NCBI RefSeq assembly: GCF_021976095.1
Contig: NW_025813482.1
Coordinates: forward strand, 1,217,501 to 1,281,500
Direction of reading: 5' to 3'
Source of the DNA: Xenia sp. Carnegie-2017
Lineage: Eukaryota; Cnidaria; Anthozoa; Malacalcyonacea; Xeniidae
Length of the DNA stretch: 64,000 nt
Below the pieces are notes generated by a model, which did no database searches, had not been told where the DNA came from, and was given only the letters and a program-made list of their open reading frames with translations. A program made the position numbers and the translations under genes. Of the stretch, positions 46,320-57,511 are shown piece by piece; within the stretch, counting starts at the first letter, position 1; each line of letters opens with the position of its first letter.

Positions 46320-47684
46320 GTACAGTTACCATGGTGATAACATTGCAGTCACTTCTCGATAGTCTAATTGTCGGACAATTTCTCCCAGGTTCGTCGTCAG
46401 ATCAAGATTACGGATCAAGTTCCTAGAGTATTCAAACCTGCACAAAGTGATTCCCGTGGTTTTAAAACTCACACGATAAGCAAGGTAATTACATAACAGG
46501 GTAGAATCAACTTTGGTTTCTGTCGGGGTGTGTTCTAGTTTGGATTAGATTTTGGTGGTTACGTGCTACCAAACCATGTCAGACTTTTTTTAAATTCTGT
46601 TAATTTTTATTTTGATTGAAAGATTTTTGAAAGTGCGCTGCATTTAACACTAATCACAATTGCTTTAGCTTGATTGTTTGATATATTAGCTATTTTTAGT
46701 GAAATTGTTACCCCATCCTTCATACCTTCTTGCCAAGTCTAGGACAGGGTGTACTCTCCTTTGCACCCTTTCCTGAAATATAACAACATTTTGCCCTTCT
46801 GTGATAATTTTCCTGATACTTTTCTTTGTAGTGTCCTCCAATTGCTAATGACATTATTGATCTAACTGGTTTGAATGAGAAAGTCGATGCTAATGCTTTA
46901 GAAAAACAATTTTCCACAATTACCCTTGACAGCGACACTCCTCGTGATTCACCTGACACTTGTAACAAGAGTAAGTAGGATCGTATGGTGTTATAGAAGT
47001 ACGTGATAGGATCGTATGGTGTTATATAAGAACGTGATAACATGTATGGTGTTAATATATGATGTACGTGATAATAGATATGGTGTTATATAAGTACGTG
47101 ATAACTGAGATATTTATGAATTTAAGACGCTGTAGAGAAGCCCCGACATCTCCTTAACCGAGTAAAAACATTATGTGCTGTATTGAGAATTCGGCGTTTT
47201 TTAAAATTACGCAACCCAACTGTTTGGTTAAGTCCATTCGTTTTATTTATACAATCCAATTTAAGAATTCTTTAGGCATTTTGCCAAGACTAAAAATTTT
47301 TTTGAAAAGTCACTGTAAGTTTTCATTGTAAGTTATCATTGTAAGTTTTGTAACATTTGCATACCGGTTGTGAAAAGGTATTACTTAGAACACGCGATTC
47401 ATTCTTGAACAGCGTTATTTATGAAGATTTAGATCAGTCCACTGCTTAACTCGAATAGCATAAAAAAACTTATTATTTGTATAGCAATCCCTACAACAAT
47501 TGACATTTGCACATTTTTTCTTTTAAGAAATACGCGTTACTGTTGAGTGGTGATAGTGAAGACAGACTGGAGGTTGCAATCAATGAAGTTTTTTATCAAG
47601 GAGTAAAAATAAACAATAATACTGCGGGCAAAAAAATTAATGCATCTGACGTCGAGAAAAACATCGAGAAGGAAAATGTTTATG
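46320..47684 (+). repeat. Left direct repeat of the permuted ERCC6L block
   Basis: Matches 56006-57442, offset about 9.69 kb, at roughly 97% by eye. Similarity starts at the splice donor (GTACAGTTACCATGGTGATA here, GTATAGTTACCATGGTGATA there) and ends at GAAAATGTTTATG. The differences include fewer copies of the GTAAGTAGGATCGTATGGTG minisatellite here and an 8-base net difference near 47552. Confidence 0.9.
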
Positions 47685-50684
47685 AAGATAACAAGACAAA
47701 TGAGGGTTATATTATTGAGGATGTCGAGGAGGATGGCGAAAATAATGCATCTGGCATTAGGATAGATGGCGATGATAGAGCATTTGATGTTGAGAACGAT
47801 GATGAGAAAGGTACATTTGACTTTGGCAGGAATGCTAAAAATTATGCATCTGACGTTAGGATGGATGACGATAACTGTGTATCTAATGTTGAGAACGATG
47901 ATCAGAACGGTGCATTTGACTTTGGCCAACATGGTGAAAATAATGCATCTGACGTTAGGATGGATGACGATAACTGTGTATCTATTGTTGAGAGCGATGA
48001 TGAGAATGGCACGTCTGATGTTAAGAGTGATGATTAAAATGTTGTGTCTGATGTTGAGTATGATAACAAGAATGGTACACCCCATGTTCAGAATGATGAT
48101 GAAAATGTTACATCTTATGTTGAGAAAAGTGTACCTAATGTTGAGAATGATGATAAAAATAGTACATCTGATGTTGAGAATGATGATGAAAATATTACAT
48201 CTGATGTTGAAAACGATACCAAAAATGGTACATCTTATGTGGAAAATGATGACGAAAATGGCTTATCTGATGTTGAGTATGATAAAAATCACAATGAAAA
48301 TGGTACATTTGGTGTTGAGAGTGATGACGAGAATGGTACATCTGATGTTGAGAATAATGACGAAAATGGTACATCTGATGTTGAGTATGATAAGAAGTAT
48401 GGTACATCTAGTATTGAGAGTGATGACGAGAATGGTACATCTGATGTTGAGAATAATGACGAAAATGGTACATCTGATGTTGAGTATGATAAGAAGTATG
48501 GTACATCTAGTATTGAGAGTGATGACGAGAATGGTACATCTGATGTTGAGAATGTTGATGAAAATGGTACATCTGATGACGAGAATGTTGATGAAAATGG
48601 TACATCTGATGAGGAGAATGTTGAAGAAAATGGTACATCTGATATTGAAAATGGTACATCTGATGTTGAGAACGTTGATGAAAATGGTACATCTGATGTT
48701 GAGAATGATGATGAAAATAGTACATCTGATGTTGAGAATGATGATGAAAATAGTACATCTGATGTTGAGAATGATGATGAAAATAGTACATCTGATGTTG
48801 AAAACGATACCAAAAATGGTACGTCTTATGTGGAAAATGATGACGAAAATGGCTTATCTGATGTTGAGTATGATAAAGATCGTGATGAAAATGGTACATC
48901 TGATGTTGAGAACGTTGATGAAAATGGTACATCTGATGTTGAGAATGATGATGAAAATAGTACATCTGATGTTGAGAATGATGATGAAAATAGTACATCT
49001 GATGTTGAGAATGATGATGAAAATAGTACATCTGATGTTGAGAAGGATGATGAAAATAGTACATCTGATGTTGAAAACGATACCAAAAATGGTACGTCTT
49101 ATGTGGAAAATGATGACGAAAATGGCTTATCTGATGTTGAGTATGATAAAGATCATGATGAAAATGGTACATCTGATGTTGAGAACGTTGATGAAAATGG
49201 TACATCTGATGTTGAGAACGTTGATGAAAATAGTACATCTCATGTTGAGAATGATGATAAAAATAGTACATCTGATGTTGAGAATGATGATGAAAATAGT
49301 ACATCTGATGTTGAAAACGATACCAAAAATGGTACGTCTTATGTGGAAAATGATGACGAAAATGGCTTATCTGATGTTGAGTATGATAAAGATAATGATG
49401 AAAATGGTACATCTGGTGTTGAGAGTGATGACGAGAATGGTACATCTGATGTTGAGAATGATGACGAAAATGGTACATCTGATGTTGAGTATGATAAGAA
49501 GTATGGTACATCTAGTATTGAGAGTGATGACGAGAAAGGTACATCTGATGTTGAGAATGATGACGAAAATGATACATCTGATGTTGAGAATGTTGATGAA
49601 AATGGTACATCTGATGTTGAGTATGATGATGAAAATAGTACATCTGATGTTGAGAATGTTGATGAAAATGGTACATCTGATGTTGAGTATGATGATGAAA
49701 ATGATACATCTGATGTGGAGAATCTTGATGAAAATGGTACATCTGATGGCGAGAATGTTGATAAAAATGGTACATCTGATGACGAGAATGTTGATAAAAA
49801 TGGTACATCTGATGCTGAAAAGGGTACATCTGATATTGAGAATGTTGACCAGAATAGTAAATATGATGTTGAGAGTAAAGATGACAATGTTGTATCTGAT
49901 GTTGGGAAAGATGGTGAGAATGAAGTTCAGAAGAATAACAAGGATGGTGCATTAGCCATTGTTAATGGTTCAAAGGTTATAGAAATAAAGGATGAAAAAA
50001 AAATTGAAAAAAACAGTGGAGGATCAGGCAATATTCCAGGTAAACAAAACTGATTTTAATAATGTGTCGACTTCCCTCGGTAAAAAAAGACAATGCATTT
50101 GATGCTGTTTTCTGATATTTTAGATTATGAGTCATCCCTTACATACACAACATGTTGCCCAACTTCCATTTACCAATCGACTTCATTTAACATTCGACGA
50201 TGTCCGTGTCTTTTGTCATCGAACGAGAAAGAAGCATACAAGATGTATGTTATAAGTGGAAGGTAATATTGTATTGTATTGTATATTTTCAGCACCAATA
50301 GGGATAGGACACCTAATCCAAATGTTGTAACTTTTTAGCTTTAATGAAAGTAGTGGAATTGCCGGGAGATTAGGATTCGGGTCGAGCCATTAAGTATTCA
50401 AAGTAGCAATTTAGTAACTATTGGGAATTTTTTAGCAGTGTATGTGAATACTTTACTGGGTTACAAATTTTGAATTGGCTGCTCAAATTTAAATCAAATT
50501 TAGAACATCGCTTTTTCGAATTATCTTTTCTCATTGTAGACGCAGTCTTAAAGCTTGCCAATACAATGATGCAATGCAAAATTTCGCTGCGTCTTACGAA
50601 CTATGCGACTATGACATTAGATTGAGAAAAAAGATTCAAGAATGTTATAGTTTGGCCAAACCTGCACGTCAAAGAAAAAAGTAG
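46389..50684 (+). pseudogene. ERCC6L: ERCC6L/PICH 3' half (exons 16-20) lying upstream of its own 5' half
   Basis: Exons 46389-46484, 46832-46970, 47528-50039, 50124-50262 and 50540-50684 (stop TAG 50682-50684) are the tail of ERCC6L. The last two encode NEKEAYKMYVISGRRSLKAC, then QYNDAMQNFAASYELCD, matching the C-terminal PICH-family/TPR segment of human ERCC6L (YETLVKRGKELKECGKIQEA). The third exon carries the acidic repeat array. The 5' helicase exons are absent: the left border is SWIM sequence. Within exon 18 the frame entering from exon 17 is lost near 47552 (8 bases net less than the downstream copy, meeting TGA), and a TAA at 48035-48037 interrupts the repeat frame where GAA is expected. 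As it stands it cannot make an ERCC6L tail by splicing from its own exon 17. Confidence 0.75.
47990..49870 (+). repeat. Coding minisatellite: ~33-base unit, acidic 11-residue repeat
   Basis: About 55 imperfect copies of a 33-base unit such as GATGATGAAAATGGTACATC + TGATGTTGAGAAT, encoding NDDENGTSDVE. Variants (ENSTSDVEND, ENGLSDVEYDK, KKYGTSSIESDD) recur in the same order, so higher-order blocks of about 250-300 bases have themselves been duplicated (compare 48680-48900 with 48905-49160 and 49160-49400). The frame is open from 48044 to 50053. The encoded stretch is strongly acidic, and each SDVE fits the CK2 S-x-x-E pattern. The downstream ERCC6L copy has none of it. Confidence 0.92.
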
Positions 50685-50769
50685 GACTGTTATTTTTTTC
50701 TCCCTTTTTTAATGTAGTTTCGTTCCCTGTGTCTATTTTTGTTTATTTTCCTATGTGTTTTGTTTTTCC

Positions 50770-51093
50770 TTTAATATGTTGATCATTTTCATTCTTTGCT
50801 GGGCACCATATTTTTCTTATGTCTTCTATGAAACCTTTGTGGGATCAATGGACAATGATAGCCTCGACTTCATTCTTCAACTGTTGCGATATTTACCGTC
50901 CATTCTCAATCCCATTATGTTTGCGTTTTGGAGAAGCGATTTTCGTGCTACTTGCATTGAAAGAGTTTGTTGTTGCGTTCAAATAAAATATCAATCACGC
51001 TCATCGTTCACAAGTGGCAAAAATCACATACAACTTGTAAATCGTGACAACACATTATCCGATTCAAAGGAGTCTAAACCTCTAAAGATCTAA
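50770..51093 (+). pseudogene. 3' fragment of a class A GPCR (TM6, TM7, C-tail)
   Basis: The frame encodes MLIIFILCWAPYFSYVFYET (TM6 with the CWxPY motif), a loop, LLRYLPSILNPIMFAFWRSD (TM7 with NPxxF, a variant of NPxxY), then helix 8 with a CCC palmitoylation-like cluster and a Ser-rich tail, stopping at 51091-51093. TM1-TM5 are absent: only about 85 bases separate it from the ERCC6L stop at 50684. It therefore looks cut at its 5' side, which places a rearrangement junction at about 50685-50770. The ligand class cannot be told from this piece; the NPIMFAFWR style is common in peptide-type receptors. Confidence 0.75.
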
Positions 51094-51412
51094 ACATTTT
51101 TACTTCCTTTGTTTTTATGTAATTCCTCGGCGTTGAACTTCTCATTTTTCTGTAATCATGATGTATATGACATATGTAACATTGTAGCAAATATAAATCA
51201 ATATTGTAACATCTTACAGTACTATCTAACAACATGTATTCATATAAATAGTGTTGAACTAGTGAAATATACTATAATAAAAATCCAATGCATTTACATA
51301 ATTACATGGCCGGGTATGAAACTTGAGGGTTAGAGTTTGACCATTGTGGATGGTAGTTGATCTGTTGACCAGGATTGAAAATACCTGTCTGTGGATATTG
51401 ATTATAGTCCTG

Positions 51413-51583
51413 TTTCTCTAAATTGCCATTCTGCGTAGCACGCCTTGCTTCGTCAATGTAATTTCAAAATTTCTGTTTCCGAAGAGCTAAATTTTCTTTC
51501 GATATCCACCTCGAAGACGAAGGATTTGAACGTGCTTCACTATTATCTACAAATTAAAGTTAACATTTACATCCAGAAGGTTT
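51413..51583 (-). repeat. Inverted copy of ERCC6L exon 2 and its acceptor, upstream of exon 1
   Basis: The reverse complement of this segment matches 51937-52109 at about 97%: intron end, splice acceptor and the first 130 or so bases of exon 2. The spacing between arms is about 350 bases and includes the start codon exon (51774-51843). Confidence 0.93.
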
Positions 51584-51773
51584 TTAATTAAAGCTACTCG
51601 GGCATAAATCGCATTACAAAATATCTGAGATCAGTGACAAGGAAAGCGGTTCTTTTAAAAAATTCATGGTCGAAGTGTAATCGAAAGCTTATTTCTTTGT
51701 CAAAGTTTATATCACCGACGAGTTTTCTTTCTCGTTTTGCTTTGTTTTAAAAAAAAACTCACATAATTAAACG

Positions 51774-54700
51774 ATGGATAATGGTGAAGCTCATAATACT
51801 GAAGCTTTAGGTGACGCTTTGAAAAGTTTGCAACTTCAAGATGGTACGAACTCCTAATTTATTTCACTTTTTATCTGAACTGCATTTTTAATATGAACTG
51901 CACAGCATTCAGCAAGGATTGTTTCTTTTTGAACACAAAAACCTTCAGGATGTAAATGTTAACTTTAATTTGTAGATAATAGTGAAGCACGTTCAAATCC
52001 TTCGTCTTCGAGGTGGATATCGAAAGAAAATTTAGCTCTTCGGAAACAGAAATCTCGAAATTACATTGACGAAGCAAGGCGTGCTATGCAGAATGGCAAT
52101 TTAGAGAAAAGTTTACAACCATACAATATAGCAAATAATATACACAAGAGCGACAAAGTTGTTAGAAGAATACAGAAGTTGGCGGTATATTGTATTTTAG
52201 TAATTTAAAATTGAAAACCAAGTCACTGAACTGATCTCAGTGCTTGTGTGTACGTGTAACTTTGTTGATTTTAATATGTTATCGTTCACTTATTATGTTT
52301 AGAAGAAATTACAGGAAGTACTTCAATCAGATAAAAGCGATGAGGAGGAGACAAGTGAATATTTTGTTGTATCAAAAGGATTTAAAGTACCCCAAAAAAT
52401 ATACAGCAAACTGTATAACCATCAGAAAGAGGCCATAGTTTGGTTTTGGAAGTTGTTTGAGGATCGTAAAGGAGGAATCCTAGCAGATGATATGGGAATG
52501 GGGAAAACAATCCAAGTGGTATCGTTTCTTGCTGGAATGTTTTGCTGTGGTCATGTAAATAATGCATTAATTGTTATGCCATTAGCTCTTCTTGCTAATT
52601 GGGAGAAGGAATTTAAAAAATGGTGAGAAATGACCTTTATTTTGTGGTGGAGTGCGTAAATTATATTATGGTATTTTAGTTGGTTAGTTTATCTGGTAAG
52701 TTATGTTGTTTAGGGCACCTGAAATCAGGGTTGTTCAGTATCATGGAAAAACTCCTAAACAAAGAGGGGAAATTCTTATTAAGATCCAGGCATTTGGTGG
52801 GGTCATTCTAACAACATATGGACTTGCTCGCACTTCTGCATCATTGCTTGGTGAAAATAGACATGGAAATAGATTTACTTGGGTAAGTTGTGTCTTACAA
52901 TGGTTTTCTGAGTGATTCTCTCAATAATTTCTCCTCGTGAAAACATTACTTCTCTACCTTTTGTTTGTATCATTTTTTTTAATTTCACTTTTTTATCTTT
53001 ATTATTAGCCTGCATCTTTTGAAGTGATCTTTTTTCATAACTGCATTATTCCATCAACTATCTTAGCTTGTATCACAAAAATATTTTTAGGACTACATTA
53101 TTTTGGATGAAGGTCATAAAGTCAAAAATACTGCCAATAAAACAACCATTGCAATACATGGCATACCTGCACAACATCGTTTCATTTTGACTGGAACTCC
53201 AGTGCAAAATAACTTGAGGGTAAGAGCATATAATTTCTACACATACTATCATTTTAATGTAAGGGTGCGAGTTGAAATGAATTGTTTATTTTATTAATTA
53301 AAGGAAATGTGGGCTTTATTCGACTTTGTTTGTCAAGGAGAATTTTGGGGAACTTCAAAGTCATTTAAACAACAGTATGAAAACCCTATTGTTAGAGTAA
53401 GTCTTTGTTGGGACTAAAATTGAATTGTATTTATCACTATAGGTTGTACATAGGTATCACTGTTAGGTTAAATTGAATTGGCAACTTCTAGAGTCACGAA
53501 TCTTATGGAGAACTGTAAGATCAATGTATCTTATGGATAACTGTAAGATTAATGTATCTTTTTATGGATAACTGTTAGTTTTTATGGATCTTATGGAGAA
53601 CTGTTAGATTAATCTATCTTAGGGAGAACTGTTAGATTAATGGATCTATGGATAACTGTTAGATTAATCTATCTTATGGATAAATGTTAGATTAATAGAT
53701 CCTATGGAGAACTGTTAGATTGATGGATCTTATGGAGAACTACTAAATTAATGGATCTTATGAATAACTTTTAAATTGATGGATCCTCTGAATGATGACT
53801 TGAACTTGATAATATCTCTGTTTTCAGGCCCAAGAACGAGATGCTACAGCATATGAGAAAAGAAAAGGACAAGAGTTATCAGAAATTTTAAGAGAGCTCA
53901 TTGCGCCACATTTCCTGCGGCGCACCAAAGAAATACTTGAGATGAAAAAGACTGAATCAAATAATGACATGCCGGATTATGTGGATGGAGCATCAGACAA
54001 AGAAAATGAGCCTGATAATACTGAGTATTGTTACCTACATTAAGAAGTTTAATGATTTTATGTCTTGGTTGTTCTGACATAACTTTTTTTCAGACCAAAA
54101 ACTCCATACCTAACTCGCAAGAACGACTTTATTGTTTGGGTGTATCTTTCACCAAGCCAACTCCGCATCTATGAAGATTTCCTCAGTAAAGATCGAGTTA
54201 AAGAGGTTTGTTGTCATCCAAAACATATTTTCTTCAATCAACTTACTTTTCAAAAATGTTTGTAAGTGTTGGAATTCAGTAGAGTCGTGTGTGTTTCAGG
54301 TTTTAATGACGAAGAGAAGTCCTTTGGCCAAGTTGAATGTGATGAAAAAAATTTGTGATCATCCTCGTTTGTTGTCTACAATGAGCAATGAAACTCTTGG
54401 TCTGCCAGTTGAAGAATTGTAATTATCATGATATACAATATATTACCGATATTTAAACATTCAGATAAGCTACTACGTATAGTTGTATGATTAGGTTTCA
54501 AAAGCGATTAGCGTCTTTTACCATGGTATTCATGATGAAAGATACATTATTTTTTTATTTTTCTGCCAGTTGTAACAAGAGATGAAATGTTATTGTTGTT
54601 TCATACAGAGATGAAGACAGTGGTTATAAATGGTGCGCACCACCCGTTCAACAGCTTATTGAAGAATCTGGAAAGCTTGTTTTTCTTGTTCAATTATTGA

Positions 54701-57468
54701 AACAGCTAAAGAGCGAAGGTCATAAGACTTTACTTTTCACACAGTCACGAAAAATGCTAGACATTATTGAGAAAGTTTTGAAAGAAAAGGTCAGTGGGAA
54801 TATTGCTTTTCAATTAACATTGCGCATTTTTGTTCGAAGTTTGTTTTGCTGTTTGAATTGGTTTTTTTTTGTTTTCATTTACCGCAGCAAATAAAGATTA
54901 TTCGTGTGGATGGTACCATTCACAAAATATTTGAAAGAGAAGCTCGCATACACTTGTTTCAAACAGATCCATCAATATCTGTGTTTTTACTCACAACTGA
55001 GGTAGGTATCATGTGTTGTCATGGAGATAGTGAGGGATAAATGAATATTTTCCAATTTTCCATCTTCAGGTTGGGGGTGTCGGCTTGACGTTGACTGCTG
55101 CCAGTCGAGTTGTTATTTGTAAGTTTTGACTCAACATTTTCATTTTTAAAAAAGTTCAACATTTATTCTCTTACGCATACTGTTTCAGTTGATCCCAGTT
55201 GGAATCCGGCCACTGACGCGCAAGCTGTCGACAGGTATTTAACTGTCCTCGTATAAAAGTCAATAGTCCTCCCAGCTATCACCATATTGCAATGGTGACT
55301 CCTGCTTTTGGGGCACACTCCAACAAGTTACACATTGTTGGAATTGTATTGCAGTCAGTATAAATTCACATTTATCAAATCGTTTTGTGTCCATCAGATC
55401 TTATCGTATTGGCCAGAAGCAATCTGTTGTTATTTACCGACTCATTACGTGTGGTAGTTTGGAAGAAAAAATCTATCGTAAACAAGTGTTTAAGCAAGCC
55501 ATCACTAAACAAACGACCGGTTCTTCCAAAAATCCGTACAGGTATGCATTATAATCCCTCCCCAGTCGCACCCACTTTATTTTTTACCTGACTTCTCTAT
55601 GTATTATCATATGTCGCATCTACTGTCTTGACTTGCGTGTGATTTTACCCACATTCTCCTACCTATTTACTTGAGCTCCGTACACACGCCATCTCTATTA
55701 CTGAGAGCTCAACTGAGAACACCTGTTTTTACGAATCTCATTTATTTAGATATTTCACGAGTCAAGAACTTCGTGATTTGTTTGTCTTGGACGATCCACG
55801 TTGTTCAAAAACCCAACTTCAATTAGAACAAATGCATTCTGTTCACCGTGTTTCTGACACCGTATTGGACGAGCATATAAAGTTTCTGCAAACAACGAGT
55901 ATTTTTGGTATTAGTGATCACGACTTACTTTTCACAAAGGAAGCTGTCGTCACTGACGAAGAACGATCCGTTGTTACGGAGATAAATGACGTTATCCGGG
56001 CACAGGTATAGTTACCATGGTGATAACATTGCAGTCACTTCTCGATAGTCTAATTGTTGGACAATTTCTCCCAGGTTCGTCGTCAGATCAAGATTACGGA
56101 TCAAGTTCCTAGAGTATTCAAACCTGCACAAAGTGATTCCCGTGGTTTTAAAACTCACACGATAAGCAAGGTAATTACATAACAGGGTAGAATCAACTTT
56201 GGTTTCTGTCGGGGTGTGTTCTAGTTTGGATTAGATTTTGGTGGTTATGTGCTACCAAACCATGTCAGACTTTTTTGTTAAATTCTGTTAATTTTTATTT
56301 TGATTGAAAGATTTTTGAAAGTGCGCTGCATTTAACACTAATCACAATTGCTTTAGCTTGATTGTTTGATATATTAGCTATTTTTAGTGAAATTGTCACC
56401 CCATCCTTCATACCTTCTTGCCAAGTCTAGGACAGGGTGTACTCTCCTTTGCACCCTTTCCTGAAATATAACAACATTTTGCCCTTCTGTGATAATTTTC
56501 CTGATACTTTTCTTTGTAGTGTCCTCCAATTGCTAATAACATTATTGATCTAACTGGTTTGAATGAGAAAGTCGATGCTAATGCTTTAGAAAAACAATTT
56601 TCCACAATTACCCTTGACAGCGACACTCCTCGTGATTCACCTGACACTTGTAACAAGAGTAAGTAGGATCGTATGGTGTTATAGAAGTACGTGATAACAA
56701 GAGTAAATAGGATCGTATGGTGTTATATAAGTACGTGATAACAAGAGTAAATAGGATCGTATGGTGTTATATAAGTATGTGATAACAAGAGTAAATAGGA
56801 TCGTATGGTGTTTTATAAGTACGTGATAACAAGAGTAAGTAGGATCGTATGGTGTTATATAAGTACGTGATAACTGAGATATTTATGAATTCAAGACGTT
56901 GAAGAGAAGCCCCGACATCTCCTTAACGGGCAAAAACATTATGTGCTGTATTGGGAATTCGGCGTTTTTTAAAATTACGTAACCCAATTGTTTGGTTAAG
57001 TTCATTCGTTTTATTTATACAATCCAATTTAAGAATTCTTTAGGCATTTTGCCAAGACTAAAAATTATTTGAAAAATCACTGTTTTCATTGTAAGTTTTG
57101 TAACATTCGCATGCTGGTTGTAAAAAGGTATTCCTTAGAACACGCGATTCATTCTTGAACAGCGTTATTTAGGAAGATTTAGATCAGTCCACTGCTTAAC
57201 TCGAATAGCATAAAAAAACTTATTATTTGTATAGCAATCCCTACAACAATTGACATTTGCACATTTTTTCTTTTAAGAAATACGCGTTACTGTTGAGGAT
57301 ACGTACGGCGATAGTGAAGAAGGACTGGAGGTTGCAATCAATGAAGTTTTTTATCAAGGAGTAAAAATAAACAATAATACTGCGGGCAAAAAAATTAATG
57401 CATCTGACGTCGAGAAAAACATCGAGAAGGAAAATGTTTATGTCTCAAATGATTACTTTTATGTTTAA
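51774..57468 (+). CDS. ERCC6L: ERCC6L/PICH SNF2-family DNA translocase (3'-truncated copy)
   Basis: Human PICH binds ultrafine anaphase DNA bridges. Exons: 51774-51843, 51976-52184, 52303-52622, 52714-52882, 53091-53219, 53304-53396, 53828-54024, 54094-54205, 54300-54418, 54609-54789, 54888-55001, 55070-55118, 55199-55234, 55398-55541, 55750-56005, 56075-56170, 56520-56658 and 57278-57468; all phases join, about 874 residues. Visible: N-terminal TPR-like segment (YIDEARRAMQNGNLEKSLQP), Walker A DDMGMGKT (Met for the usual Leu), DEGH box, LTGTPVQNNL, RTKE, helicase-C motifs VDGT, LLTTEVGGVGLTLT and DPSWNPATDAQAVDRSYRIG, then the family-specific DEHIKFLQTT and GISDHDLLF. Human ERCC6L is about 1250 residues; here the protein ends VSNDYFYV just after KENVY, losing the acidic tail and C-terminal PICH-family domain, both found upstream at 46389-50684. 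Confidence 0.93.
53500..53790. repeat. Degenerate ~32-base tandem repeat in ERCC6L intron 6
   Basis: Some eight copies of a unit like GATCTTATGGAGAACTGTTA + GATTAATG. It lies in an intron and has no effect on splice sites. Confidence 0.85.
56006..57442 (+). repeat. Right direct repeat of the permuted ERCC6L block
   Basis: Matches 46320-47684. It covers ERCC6L intron 15 to part of exon 18 and ends at GAAAATGTTTATG, after which this copy continues TCTCAAATGATTAC while the left copy continues AAGATAACAAG. It contains five copies of a 42-45 base minisatellite (56650-56875, AGTAAATAGGATCGTATGGT) against about three in the left copy. Confidence 0.9.
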
Positions 57469-57511
57469 AAAATTTCTTATCCGTCGTTAAAAGTTGTTCG
57501 TAATTCTTTAG

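Noticed and set aside
47990-49870. CRISPR-like regular repeat
   Set aside because: Repeats are contiguous, coding and without unique spacers, in a eukaryotic gene.
47766-49955. Long frames of up to 729 codons in other frames and on the minus strand of the repeat array (for example a Met-His-Leu-rich frame and a His-Gln-Tyr-rich minus frame)
   Set aside because: A 33-base repeat keeps every frame open if its unit has no stop. Only the acidic frame joins upstream and downstream ERCC6L exons in phase.
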